16,858 nucleotides of DNA from CAZQLE01 sp964593905 (GCA_964593905.1 CAZQLE010000070.1:1-16858); one strand, 5' to 3'; positions 1 through 7,894 are shown, counted from the first letter of the stretch. Made by a program: numbers and translations. The notes: generated by a model not told the origin, from the letters alone.

Positions 1-609
1 CTTCAGGTGCTTTCAGACAACTATGTAATGGCCAAACAGGCTTTGCAGTGGTTTGTTGACAAGGCCAAGGCCGACGGCAAGACCTACAAGGCCCTGCTGC
101 TGGTGGGCAACCTCGGTGATGAAAACGCTGTGGAACGCAAGAAGGGCCACATGGAAATCCTCGAGGCCAATAAGGACGTCATCGAAGTTGTTGCCGAAGT
201 GCCGACCGAATGGAAACACGACGTTGCGCTGGCCGGGATGCAGAACGCTTTCCAGGCCAACCCCGACATCGATCTGATCATCACCCCGTCTGACTTCCTC
301 TTCCCCCCGATCAAATCCGTGTTGGAACAGAATAACCGCTGGAAGAAGATTGGCGAAGAAGGCCACGTTGCGATCGTTTCGTTTGACGGCGACGAAAATG
401 GTATGCAGTACCTCAAAGACGGCTACAATTGGGTAGACGCTGCGCAGGCCGCTGACATCACCGGTTTCCTGGCTGTGGAATGGGCGGTAAAGATGGCCAA
501 TGGCGAAAAACCGACTGAATCGGTCATCCGCGATCCGGGCGTCATCGCCAATATCGATAACTGCGAAGAAGTTTGTGCGTCGGTCTGGGGCTGGTCGCTG
601 GTTAAGTAA
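1..609 (+). CDS. Sugar ABC transporter substrate-binding protein, C-terminal part
   Basis: The reading frame is open from the first base, so the gene begins upstream; about 202 C-terminal residues are visible and end in a TAA stop. The pattern is that of a type 1 periplasmic-binding fold (RbsB-like). It alternates strands and helices, has a segment in which an aspartate follows the strand IVSFDGDENG (around 368-397), and has a final region on solute-dependent hinge closure around DAAQAADITG. In this family the protein is exported and captures a sugar or related small polar solute for the membrane permeases. The next genes encode two permeases and a two-domain ATPase of the same CUT2-type importer, which supports the call. 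The exact ligand cannot be read from the sequence. The signal peptide and N-lobe are outside the window. Confidence 0.88.
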   Translation, partial: LQVLSDNYVMAKQALQWFVDKAKADGKTYKALLLVGNLGDENAVERKKGHMEILEANKDVIEVVAEVPTEWKHDVALAGMQNAFQANPDIDLIITPSDFLFPPIKSVLEQNNRWKKIGEEGHVAIVSFDGDENGMQYLKDGYNWVDAAQAADITGFLAVEWAVKMANGEKPTESVIRDPGVIANIDNCEEVCASVWGWSLVK

Positions 610-651
610 TCCAGATTCTCTTGCCTGATACCGTACGGCTTTGAAGAAGAA

Positions 652-690
652 AGGAAAGAGTGCAGGCAAACCTTGTCTGTACTCTTTCCT
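652..690 (+). other. Long intercistronic RNA hairpin after the binding-protein gene
   Basis: Bases 652-669 pair with 673-690 around a 3-nt loop. This gives an 18-bp stem with two G-U wobbles and no other mismatch. No T-run follows (the next bases are GTAAAATTGA), so it is not a typical intrinsic terminator. Hairpins between a binding-protein gene and its permease genes commonly protect the upstream mRNA segment and let the binding protein be made in excess. That role is inferred here. Confidence 0.7.
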
Positions 691-714
691 GTAAAATTGA
701 GAGAGGTGAAGGGT

Positions 715-1713
715 ATGGAACGGAAACAAAACAAGGTCCTGATTTCCCTCAAGTCGTTTGCTTTAGGTAATCCCATCCTTTTGTTTGTGACGGCGTTCTT
801 CATTTTGGCGATGTTGTTTGTGCCAAATTTTTTAACCGCCTATAACTTGAAGAATCTGGTATTGCAGGCCATTGACATTATGATTGTTGCGGCCGGTGTG
901 ACCTTTGTGGTTTTGAATGGTGGTATTGATTTTTCGGCGACTTCTGTCATGGCGCTGGGTAGTGTGGTTGGCGCGTATATCATGGCGTTATCTCCTCTGG
1001 CCGGAACGCCCTGGGCGATTCCGGTGGGTATTCTTGCGATGCTGGCAATTGGCGCGCTGGTCGGCGCGATAAATGGCTTTTCGGTGACTGTCTTGAAAAT
1101 GCCCTCCTTTATTGCAACTCTTGCGACCATGATGGTGGGGAGCGGCGTAGCGGTCTGGTTTACCAGCCTGGTGGCAGAGAAGGCTTCAATCTACGGGTTA
1201 CCCGAACAGTTCTTCATTATTGGTGGTGATCAGGGTTACATTCTGGTGCCGGTCATCATTACCCTGGTTGTGCTGGTCTTTACCCACTGGCTGTTGACCA
1301 AAACCCTGTTTGGCCGCCGTATCTTTGCGGTGGGTTCAAACCCCAAGACATCTTTTGTCTCGGGCATTCCGGTGAAAAAAACAATTTTCATGTTGATGTT
1401 AATGAGTGGTCTGTATGCCGGGCTGGGCAGTATTATTGCCACCGCACGCAACCAGGCGGGGATTCCCAGCCTGGGTGATAAGGTTTTCATCGATATCGTC
1501 GCCAGCATCATCATTGGTGGAACAAGCGTCTTTGGCGGTTCGGGTGGGGTTAAGAACACCATTTACGGTGTCGTCTTTATCACCCTGATGAATAACGTGG
1601 TGAACCTGTTGGGCGTTGACTGGTATGTCATCAGCCTGGTGAAGGGCATTCTGATCTTTATTGCCGCTTTTGTCGATATCTTTACGCGCCGCCTCGAAGC
1701 GCTGCGCGCTTGA
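715..1713 (+). CDS. CUT2-type sugar ABC transporter permease (RbsC-like)
   Basis: A 332-residue very hydrophobic protein with about 8-10 predicted membrane segments, the usual length for an RbsC/XylH-type permease. Family-like stretches include the GGIDFSATSVMALGSVVGA region near residues 62-80 and the C-terminal GGTSVFGGSGG motif near residue 267. The latter resembles the conserved cytoplasmic loop that contacts the ATPase. A start upstream at TTG 673 is possible, but ATG 715 is preceded by a good Shine-Dalgarno (GAGAGGTGAAGG) and gives a natural N-terminus. Starting at 673 would also place the start inside the preceding hairpin. It forms the translocation pore with the second permease at 3267-4271. 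The substrate is probably a sugar or sugar-like compound. Confidence 0.9.
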   Translation: MERKQNKVLISLKSFALGNPILLFVTAFFILAMLFVPNFLTAYNLKNLVLQAIDIMIVAAGVTFVVLNGGIDFSATSVMALGSVVGAYIMALSPLAGTPWAIPVGILAMLAIGALVGAINGFSVTVLKMPSFIATLATMMVGSGVAVWFTSLVAEKASIYGLPEQFFIIGGDQGYILVPVIITLVVLVFTHWLLTKTLFGRRIFAVGSNPKTSFVSGIPVKKTIFMLMLMSGLYAGLGSIIATARNQAGIPSLGDKVFIDIVASIIIGGTSVFGGSGGVKNTIYGVVFITLMNNVVNLLGVDWYVISLVKGILIFIAAFVDIFTRRLEALRA

Positions 1714-1761
1714 TGTCTGCGATGCAATCTGGGTTCTAGCAATGAGAGGCAGGCCAGTATT

Positions 1762-3270
1762 ATGAGCGATGAAAATATCCTGGTTTTAGAAGGAATTGAA
1801 AAAAGCTTTTTTGGCGCCAAGGTGCTGCATGATATTAACCTTACGGTGCGCAAAGGTGAAGTGTTGGGTCTGGTGGGCGAAAATGGGGCCGGAAAATCGA
1901 CCCTGATGAATATTCTTGGCGGGGTGCTGCCCAAAGATGCGGGCACAATGACCCTCAACGGTCATGCTTATGAACCGGTCACCCCAAAAGATGCCCAGAA
2001 GGCGTGCATCGCCTTTATTCATCAAGAACTCAGCCTGTTTTCGAACCTGAGCGTGGCTGAGAATATGTTTATTGATGAACTTCCCACCGGCGCGTTGTGG
2101 TCGGTGAAATACGGGCTGATGCAGTCGAAAGCCCAGGAATATATTGAGAAGTTTGCGCTTCCGGTCACCCCCAAAACAAAGATTTCGACGCTGCCAATGG
2201 GCGTGCGGCAGACCGTGGAGATTACCAAGGCACTGATTAAGAATGTGGAGATCATCATCTTTGATGAGCCGACCACATCCCTTTCGCAAAAAGAAAAAGA
2301 AAACCTGTTTAATCTCATCCAGCAGCTTCACCAGAGCGGGGTGACGATTATTTATATTTCGCACATTTTGGAAGATGTTTTTCAATTGTGCGACCGGATT
2401 GCCGTGCTGCGCGATGGGCATGTGATTGGCGTGGAAGAAAAAAACGGTCTGAGCAAGGCGCAGGTGATTAAGATGATGGTGGGGCGTGATCTGAATCAGG
2501 TTTACCCGACCATTGAAAAAACCGTGGGTGAGCAGGTCTATTCGGCGCAGCACATTTCGCAGGGCAGCGCGGTGAAGGATGTTTCTTTTGACCTGTGCAA
2601 GGGTGAAGTGGTGGGGCTGTTTGGCCTGATGGGCGCCGGCCGTACCGAGCTGATGCGCTGCCTGTTTGGTGTGGACAAAATGGATCATGGGGAGATCTGC
2701 TTTAAAGGCCAGACCTTCCGCAAGCTTAACCCGCAGGTTTGCATTGAGCAGGGTATGGCCTTTGTGACCGAAGACCGTCGTCAGGAGGGGTTGATTATGA
2801 CCAAGCCCGTCCATGACAACCTGGTGTTGGTTAAGCTGGACCAGATGCTTGAAAAGCTGGGGATGGTCAGCCGCAAAAAAGAGGATGCCGAGTCGGACCA
2901 GATCATTAAGGAACTGGGCATCAAAGTATATGATAAAGATAAACAGCCGGTATCCAATCTTTCAGGCGGCAATCAACAGAAGGTGGTGCTCGGAAAATGG
3001 ATCTTGCGCGCACCTGAAATGTTGATCATGGATGAACCCACCCGCGGTGTGGATGTGGGTGCGAAATATGAGATCTATGTGACCATTAATGAAATGGCTA
3101 AAAACGGAGCCTGCATTCTGGTGGTGTCTTCTGAAATGGAAGAGCTGATGGGGATTTGCGACCGGATGCTGGTAATGCATCGCGGCCGGATTGTGGCGGA
3201 ATTTAAGAAGGGTGCGTATCACCCTGAAGAAATTATCCGCTATGCGCTGGAAGGAGGTAAGGAAGCATGA
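1762..3270 (+). CDS. CUT2-type sugar ABC transporter ATP-binding protein (two ATPase domains, RbsA-like)
   Basis: A 502-residue tandem ATPase, the expected size for the RbsA/XylG/MglA family. Domain 1 has Walker A GENGAGKST (residues 39-47), a degenerate signature LPMGVRQ (144-150) and Walker B IIIFDEPT. Domain 2 has a degenerate Walker A GLMGAGRTE, an intact signature LSGGNQQK (from residue 400) and Walker B MLIMDEPTRGVD. One good Walker A in the first half and one good signature motif in the second is the usual asymmetry of this family, not damage. It powers import by the two flanking permeases. ATG 1762 has an upstream GAGAGGC. Its stop codon overlaps the start of the next permease (ATGA, 3267-3270), a sign of translational coupling. 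Confidence 0.95.
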   Translation: MSDENILVLEGIEKSFFGAKVLHDINLTVRKGEVLGLVGENGAGKSTLMNILGGVLPKDAGTMTLNGHAYEPVTPKDAQKACIAFIHQELSLFSNLSVAENMFIDELPTGALWSVKYGLMQSKAQEYIEKFALPVTPKTKISTLPMGVRQTVEITKALIKNVEIIIFDEPTTSLSQKEKENLFNLIQQLHQSGVTIIYISHILEDVFQLCDRIAVLRDGHVIGVEEKNGLSKAQVIKMMVGRDLNQVYPTIEKTVGEQVYSAQHISQGSAVKDVSFDLCKGEVVGLFGLMGAGRTELMRCLFGVDKMDHGEICFKGQTFRKLNPQVCIEQGMAFVTEDRRQEGLIMTKPVHDNLVLVKLDQMLEKLGMVSRKKEDAESDQIIKELGIKVYDKDKQPVSNLSGGNQQKVVLGKWILRAPEMLIMDEPTRGVDVGAKYEIYVTINEMAKNGACILVVSSEMEELMGICDRMLVMHRGRIVAEFKKGAYHPEEIIRYALEGGKEA

Positions 3271-4271
3271 ATGCAGAACTGAGTCTTACGGCTTCGCGCA
3301 GGAACCTGAAACGATATTTGCCTTATTTATACCAGTACGGGGTGTATCTGATCTTTCTGGTGTTGATCATCTTCTTCAGCCTGATGAACCCCCGTTTTCT
3401 TTCAGCGCGCAACGGGTTGATGATTTTGCAGCAGGCTGCCCCGCTGGGGATAGCCGTGATCGGCATGACCTTTGTGTTGATCATCGCCGGGATTGATATC
3501 TCGCTGGGGCAAAATATGTATGTCTCGGCCATCATGGTGGCGTTAACCATGGAGGCGATGAAACCGAGCGGCTTTTTGGGGTCGTTCTGGAGCTATGTGA
3601 TTATTTTTGCGGTGGCGCTGTTGACCGGCGCTGCGGTGGGCGCGCTGAACGGTTTGATGATCTCGCGCTTTAAGATCGTGCCGTTTATTACCACCCTGGC
3701 TTCAATGGGCATTGCGCGCGGCATCGGTCTGATTGCCTCCAATTCACAGGTCTATTATGTCGAAAAACTGAGCCCAATCTCCAACGGCAATATCTACGGC
3801 ATTCCCTATGTGGTGATCATTTTGCTGGTGCTGGTGCTGGTTTTTGATTATGTCCTCCGGCGCACGTCTTACGGCCGGCAGTTGATGGCGATTGGCAACG
3901 ACTCGACCGCGGCGCAAAAAATTGGCATCAATGTGCGCCGCAATGTGTTTTTTGCCTATCTGGTCTGCGGGGTGTTGGGCGGGCTTTCGGGCATTTTGCT
4001 GGCCGGGCAGGTTGCCAATGTGGCCGTGTATTTTGCCGACGGCAATGAGTTTCTGGTCATTTCGGCCGCGGTGTTGGGCGGAACCAGCCTGTTTGGCGGC
4101 AAGGGCAGCGTTTTCCCCGGCGCGCTGGTCGGTGTGATTTTGGTGGCAATGATTATGAACGGCATGACGATGATCAATGCGTCACCGTATGCGTATAAGA
4201 TTGTGCGGGGTGCGATCATCTTTATCGCGGTGATGGTCGACAGCATCAACTATAAAGGTGAACTGCGCTAG
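3267..4271 (+). CDS. CUT2-type sugar ABC transporter permease (second subunit)
   Basis: A 334-residue hydrophobic permease of the RbsC type and paralogue of the product of 715-1713. It shares the GIDISLGQNMYVSAIMVAL region (residues 75-93 approximately), the ALNGLMISRFKIVPFITTLA segment and the C-terminal GGTSLFGGKGS motif. An additional polar N-terminal extension of about 25 residues precedes the first membrane helix. Its ATG overlaps the TGA of the ATPase gene, and the ribosome binding site GGAGGTAAGG lies inside the ATPase 3' end. Two different permease subunits suggest a heteromeric channel. The gene is followed by a 105-base gap with two hairpins before the operon continues. Confidence 0.92.
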   Translation: MNAELSLTASRRNLKRYLPYLYQYGVYLIFLVLIIFFSLMNPRFLSARNGLMILQQAAPLGIAVIGMTFVLIIAGIDISLGQNMYVSAIMVALTMEAMKPSGFLGSFWSYVIIFAVALLTGAAVGALNGLMISRFKIVPFITTLASMGIARGIGLIASNSQVYYVEKLSPISNGNIYGIPYVVIILLVLVLVFDYVLRRTSYGRQLMAIGNDSTAAQKIGINVRRNVFFAYLVCGVLGGLSGILLAGQVANVAVYFADGNEFLVISAAVLGGTSLFGGKGSVFPGALVGVILVAMIMNGMTMINASPYAYKIVRGAIIFIAVMVDSINYKGELR

Positions 4272-4285
4272 GTTCTCTGATCCAA

Positions 4286-4353
4286 ACCCGCTCTGTTTTT
4301 CGGCAGGCGGGTAAAGGGAGCCCCAGGCTGCCCTGTCACAACACAGGGCAGCC
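4286..4353 (+). other. Two intercistronic hairpins
   Basis: The first is ACCCGC (4286-4291) pairing with GCGGGT (4307-4312). The second is a perfect 11-bp stem, 4326-4336 with 4343-4353, with a 6-nt loop (CACAAC). No T-run follows either stem, so they look like mRNA processing or stability elements rather than intrinsic terminators. They separate the transporter part of the operon from the two downstream metabolic genes and may set their relative expression; this is inference. Confidence 0.65.
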
Positions 4354-4376
4354 GAAAAGACGGCATGAGGTGGAGC

Positions 4377-4925
4377 ATGAAAATTGAATTGCAACCCAGG
4401 CTGATGACAGCCGAAGTGATGGCCGAACTGGAGCAGCGCGGTCTGATCCTGCGTCTTTACCCCGGCGGGCACGCGGCCGAAGTAGGCCCCAACGAAGCCT
4501 GTTCGCGTGATCTATATTCTTCAGATGAGCAATACGGCCCGCACAAGTTGATCGTGGCTACCATCAACTCGGTTGATGCCGATAAGTATTTTGGCGATCA
4601 TGCCGATAACGAAGAGTTTCTTTTTATTGGCGATCCGGCAACCCGCCCATTGTATCTGGTGGTGGCTCTGCATAAGCGCGCGCAGTTCGAGGCCAAAGTT
4701 CGCAATCAGACACTGAGCGCAGATGATTTTGTGGCACTGCGGGTACGGTTTAATGACCCCCATGCCAGTTTCTTTACCATGTTAAAAGAGGTGCCGCACG
4801 GTGAGGTGACCGTGGCCGGGCCGGGGACCCCGGCTTCGTTTTATGTGACCGAACCGCGCGATGTCACCATTCGTCCGTTTGAGCTGGGCGGGTATACGCT
4901 GACCGTGCTGCCGGAAGGAGACTGA
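4377..4925 (+). CDS. Small cupin-like protein of unknown function in sugar-uptake operon
   Basis: A 182-residue soluble protein with no signal peptide or membrane segment. I do not recognise the family with certainty. The composition is rich in short beta strands separated by turns. It contains an acidic-His patch (FGDHADNEEFLFIGD, near residues 62-76) and a second His-containing strand (VPHGEVTVAGPGTP), which suggests a cupin or double-stranded beta-helix fold that may bind a metal and a sugar-like ligand. Start ATG 4377 is preferred over 4365 because GAGGTGGAG sits at Shine-Dalgarno distance before it. It ends only 4 nt before the URO-D-like gene, so the two are surely cotranslated. A sugar isomerase, epimerase or lyase role would fit the context but is not shown by motifs. 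Confidence 0.75.
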   Translation: MKIELQPRLMTAEVMAELEQRGLILRLYPGGHAAEVGPNEACSRDLYSSDEQYGPHKLIVATINSVDADKYFGDHADNEEFLFIGDPATRPLYLVVALHKRAQFEAKVRNQTLSADDFVALRVRFNDPHASFFTMLKEVPHGEVTVAGPGTPASFYVTEPRDVTIRPFELGGYTLTVLPEGD

Positions 4926-4929
4926 GCGA

Positions 4930-6099
4930 ATGAACTCGCGTGAACGTGTTGAAATGGCGCTTAACCATCAAGAGCCAGACCGCATTCCCTCTGATCTGGG
5001 CGCGACCGTGATGAGCAGCCTGAATGTGCATGCCTATCGCAATTTGCGCGCGCACCTGGGTTTCTCGAAAGTGGATATTCAACTGGCCGATCTGGTGCAG
5101 CAGTTGGTGGTGGTGGATGAAGATGTGCGCAGCCATTTTCGGGTGGATGTGCGCGGGTTTAAGCCCAACCCGTCGACCCGCTCTGCGCAAATTGTCATTC
5201 AAGATGATATGCCCCATTACACCCACTTTACCGATGAGTGGGGCATTGGGTGGAAGATGCCCAAAGATAACGGCTGGTACTACGATGTATACCGCCATCC
5301 GCTGCAAGGGGCCGAGATCACCCAGGCCGATATCGATCGCTACCCCTGGCCCGACCCCACCGACCCGGCCCGCTTTGTGGGGCTGCGTGAAAAAGTGAAG
5401 CGCGCGGTGGAGGTTGATCAGCAGGCGGTGATTATCGGCGGCCTGTGCGCGGGGTTTGTCGAAATGGCCGGGTGGATGCGCGGCTATGCCGACTATTTGA
5501 TGGATTTTGCCGCCAACCCGGAGTTGATGGAATATTTTTGCGATAAATTGCTGGAACTCAAGATGGCCTACTGGGAGAAGATGCTGGCTGAGGTGGGCGA
5601 TCTGGTGAGCGCGGTGCTTGAATCGGACGATATGGGCAGCCAGACCGATTTGCTGTTTTCGCCGCGCGCCTACCGGCGCATTGTTAAGCCGCGCCATAAA
5701 AAATTGTATGAGTTTATCAAGTCACGCACCCGCGCCAAATTGTTTTTACACTCCTGCGGCGCGATCCGCAGGGTGATTCCCGATTTGATCGAAGTCGGGG
5801 TGGATATCCTTAACCCGGTGCAGGTCAGCGCGGTGGGCATGGATTCGCGCGAGTTGAAGCGCGAATTTGGCAAAGACCTGACCTTCTGGGGCGGCGGGGT
5901 GGATACCCAGTATGTGCTGGGCAATGGGACGGTGCAGGAAGTGAAAGATGAAGTGCGCCGCCGGATTGACGATCTGGCCGCCGGGGGCGGCTTTGTGTTT
6001 GCCACCGTACACGCCATTCAGGGGAATGTGCCCCCGCAAAATGTGGTTGCCGTGTGGGATACCCTGCGCGAGTTTGGCATCTACCCGCAGCGCGCTTAG
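4930..6099 (+). CDS. Uroporphyrinogen decarboxylase (URO-D) superfamily protein
   Basis: A 389-residue protein of the URO-D/MtaA-CmuA methyltransferase fold. The N-terminus has the superfamily signature (MNSRERVEMALNHQEPDRIP), and residues 274-277 form the HSCG motif followed by a helix and DILNPVQ. In cobalamin-dependent methyltransferases of this superfamily an H-x-C motif with a later Cys binds zinc. Here the later Cys seems to be replaced (FVFATVHAIQGN near residues 357-368), so neither true heme-pathway decarboxylase nor a standard MtaA can be assumed. URO-D-family genes are common in sugar and methylated-compound catabolic clusters, and its place at the end of the transporter operon suggests action on the imported compound. 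GGAAGGAG precedes ATG 4930. Its stop codon overlaps that of the convergent acetyltransferase gene. Confidence 0.85.
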   Translation: MNSRERVEMALNHQEPDRIPSDLGATVMSSLNVHAYRNLRAHLGFSKVDIQLADLVQQLVVVDEDVRSHFRVDVRGFKPNPSTRSAQIVIQDDMPHYTHFTDEWGIGWKMPKDNGWYYDVYRHPLQGAEITQADIDRYPWPDPTDPARFVGLREKVKRAVEVDQQAVIIGGLCAGFVEMAGWMRGYADYLMDFAANPELMEYFCDKLLELKMAYWEKMLAEVGDLVSAVLESDDMGSQTDLLFSPRAYRRIVKPRHKKLYEFIKSRTRAKLFLHSCGAIRRVIPDLIEVGVDILNPVQVSAVGMDSRELKREFGKDLTFWGGGVDTQYVLGNGTVQEVKDEVRRRIDDLAAGGGFVFATVHAIQGNVPPQNVVAVWDTLREFGIYPQRA

Positions 6100-7019
6100 C
6101 GGTTGTGCGGCAGCGACCAGCCAAAAAGACGGTCCACCTTGCCCAGGCCGGCGCGATCATAGAGGGCATTGGCGGCCGGTGATTCGCTCCATGAATTGAC
6201 CAGCACGCGGGTCAACCCGTGGCGGCGCAGCCGGTTGCAGGCTTCATTCATCATGGCCAGACTGAGACCCCTCTGGCGGTGTTCGGCGCGCGTTCCAACC
6301 GGTTCAAACTCAGCGTAGTTGCAGTTGTCATCAACCCAGACGGTGGCAAAGGCCGCCACTTCACCACCGCCGCCAAGGACGATCAGGTCTAGATCGGCGC
6401 GGTAAGAGCTGGCCCGGCAGATTGAAGCATGTGCTGCGGGTGTATCGATGAAATTAAAAACGGCATGGATCGCGTCAAAACGCTGCTTGAGTTCGCTTTC
6501 TGTTTCAAGCACTTTAAGCGTATAGCCTTCAGGGAGATGCACCGCATCCAGAATTTGCGGGTCCAGGGCGCGTTCGCGAAAGAACATCCAGTCGCTGTCT
6601 TGAACATAGCCACGGGCGCGCAGGGCTGCGGTCAGACTGCGGTTGCTTTCGAGCGCTTCAATAAAAATCGGCTTTTCGGGGGTGATCTTCCCGTGACCGT
6701 GGGTTTCCACCCAGTTTAACATTTCGGGGATGAGCGGGGTCTGGGCGGGGCTGAACACCAGCACAGCAAAAGGGCCGCTGAAGAAAAACGCCGCCGCAGC
6801 CAGCTGGCCGGATGGGTCTTCCCACAGGCAAAAGTCATTTTGCCAGTCCGATTTTCCAAAAAACAGGGCATCTGCCAGGGCGCGCTGCGCCCAGATATCA
6901 AAGCGGGCGATGCTCCAGCCATTCCAGTAAGGGTCAATCTGATAGACCTGGCGCAGGAGCGCACCGATGGCCGTTAGATCGGCCGGCGATTGATACGAAC
7001 GGGTATGCAGCGAGAGCAT
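6096..7019 (-). CDS. GNAT-family N-acetyltransferase
   Basis: A 307-residue cytoplasmic protein. The C-terminal half (about residues 160-307) is a GNAT domain with the acetyl-CoA pyrophosphate-binding motif HRQRGLSLAMM (247-257), followed by the typical helix and the region NSWSESPAANALYDRAGL. The N-terminal half may be a degenerate second GNAT domain, as in tandem GNAT proteins. The family transfers an acyl group from acyl-CoA to an amine, but the substrate cannot be deduced. ATG 7019 is preceded on the minus strand by AAGAGGTC. It is convergent with the URO-D gene and shares stop codon bases with it, so no independent terminator exists between the two. Confidence 0.85.
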   Translation of the reverse strand: MLSLHTRSYQSPADLTAIGALLRQVYQIDPYWNGWSIARFDIWAQRALADALFFGKSDWQNDFCLWEDPSGQLAAAAFFFSGPFAVLVFSPAQTPLIPEMLNWVETHGHGKITPEKPIFIEALESNRSLTAALRARGYVQDSDWMFFRERALDPQILDAVHLPEGYTLKVLETESELKQRFDAIHAVFNFIDTPAAHASICRASSYRADLDLIVLGGGGEVAAFATVWVDDNCNYAEFEPVGTRAEHRQRGLSLAMMNEACNRLRRHGLTRVLVNSWSESPAANALYDRAGLGKVDRLFGWSLPHNR

Positions 7020-7158
7020 CTTTTGACCTCTTTTTGTGGGTTATGCAACCGGGCAATGACCCGCCCTGATAAAGAATTCAATCTGCTGTTTACCTGAGCA
7101 GACCTGTGTTTTAAAGCATACCAAACTTCATCCAAACGGGGTAATTTTTTAAATAAAG
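7020..7158. other. Intergenic space upstream of the GNAT gene
   Basis: About 140 bases between the RNA-binding protein terminator and the acetyltransferase start. I see a 6-bp inverted repeat, TCTGCT (7082-7087) and AGCAGA (7097-7102), which could be an operator, but no convincing -35/-10 pair on the minus strand. Confidence 0.4.
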
Positions 7159-7184
7159 CCGGCGGCAAGAAACCTTGCCGCCGG
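7159..7184 (-). terminator. Rho-independent terminator of the RNA-binding protein gene
   Basis: A perfect 11-bp GC-rich stem (7159-7169 with 7174-7184), with a 4-nt loop. Read on the minus strand it is followed by CTTTATTT, a U-rich tail. It lies about 50 bases after the stop codon of the RRM protein gene and isolates it from the acetyltransferase gene. Confidence 0.85.
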
Positions 7185-7233
7185 GTGAAGTCTTTTCAGG
7201 AATAGGTCCGCAGACCCTTGAAATGGTTCTGGT

Positions 7234-7685
7234 TTAGTAGCGTCGAGTGCCGCCGGGGCCGCCGCTGCCGCGATTGCCGCCGCCGTAACCACCGCCGCCG
7301 CCACTGCCGCTGCGACCGCCGCCACCACCGTAACCGCCGCCGCCACTGCGACCGCCGCCACCGCCGTAACCGCCACCGCCGCCGCCATAACCACCACCGC
7401 TGCGACCGCCGCCAAAGCCACCGCTACGACCGCCTTCTTCACGCGGGCGGGCAGGGTTCACTTTCAGCTCACGCCGATTAAGGCTGTAGCCGTTGAACAT
7501 GGTACCGCTTTTTCCGCTTCGGCAGGTGAACCCATCTCTACAAAAGCAAAACCTTTGGGGCTTCCGGTCATGCGATCCATAATGAGAGAGACTGAGGTCA
7601 CTGTACCTGCCTGGGTAAAGAGCTCGCGAAGTTCATCCTCCGTGGTGGAGTACGGCAGGTTGCCGACATACAATTTTGTTTCCAT
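7234..7685 (-). CDS. RRM RNA-binding protein with glycine-rich tail, apparent frameshift
   Basis: The ATG at 7685 starts METKLYVGNLPY, with RNP2 (LYVGNL) and RNP1 (KGFAFVEM) motifs of a single RRM, as in bacterial and cyanobacterial cold-inducible RNA-binding proteins. The frame then reads EKAVPCSTATALIGVS and stops near 7464. The expected family continuation (MFNGYSLNRRELKVNPARPR) is present one frame away, from 7500 to the stop at 7234. A single missing base around 7501-7506 (or a -1 slip) would restore A-V-x-M-F-N-G, the usual helix-2 pattern. The last about 65 residues are GG(Y/R/S)-rich, resembling RGG-type tails. Either a real deletion, a sequence error, or frameshifting at GAAAAAGCG explains it. 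If the break is real, the product is about 73 residues and lacks the final strand. Confidence 0.85.
7240..7440 (-). repeat. GGN-type low-complexity repeat encoding the Gly-rich tail
   Basis: The plus strand shows tandem CCGCCGCC/ACCACCG triplet-like units for about 200 bases; on the minus strand they encode GGGGYGGGGGR-type repeats. It is an expansion-prone region and accounts for the Ala- and Arg-rich open frames on the other frames and strand. Confidence 0.85.
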
Positions 7686-7789
7686 TTTCTCAACAATCCT
7701 ATTCTTCCGGCGGTCTCTGCCAGAAATAAATTCTGCCGCATTCCCTTTGGTCGGGTAGCGGCAGTTGCACACAGAACCCTAACACATAC

Positions 7790-7819
7790 ATTATATCATT
7801 GACAAGAGGATGAATACAA
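7790..7819 (-). promoter_or_regulatory. Promoter of the RNA-binding protein gene
   Basis: On the minus strand TTGTAT (7819-7814) is followed after 18 nt by TATAAT (7795-7790). A start near 7782 would leave a 5' leader of roughly 95 nt before ATG 7685, a length typical of cold-shock-type leaders; that regulation is inferred. Confidence 0.6.
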
Positions 7820-7850
7820 GCAAGCTGGTAAATCACTCTCGTAAATATTA

Positions 7851-7856
7851 TATAAT
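7851..7856 (+). promoter_or_regulatory. Probable -10 element for the ZIP transporter gene
   Basis: TATAAT lies 38 bases before ATG 7895 in an AT-rich stretch. A recognisable TTGACA-like -35 at the right distance is absent, so this promoter may be weak or need an activator. A TTGACA at 7799 is too far away to pair with it. Confidence 0.45.
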
Positions 7857-7894
7857 AAAACACAGTCAAATTCCATATTTCTTTCGGAGCTTTT

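Noticed and set aside
1786..2814. 342-codon open frame on the minus strand
   Set aside because: Antisense to the strongly supported ATPase gene.
4864..5697. 277-codon open frame on the minus strand
   Set aside because: Antisense to the URO-D-like gene and His-rich without recognisable domains.
7149..7442. Ala/Val-rich frame on the minus strand
   Set aside because: It is the other-frame reading of the GGN repeat that encodes the glycine-rich tail, and it crosses the terminator hairpin.
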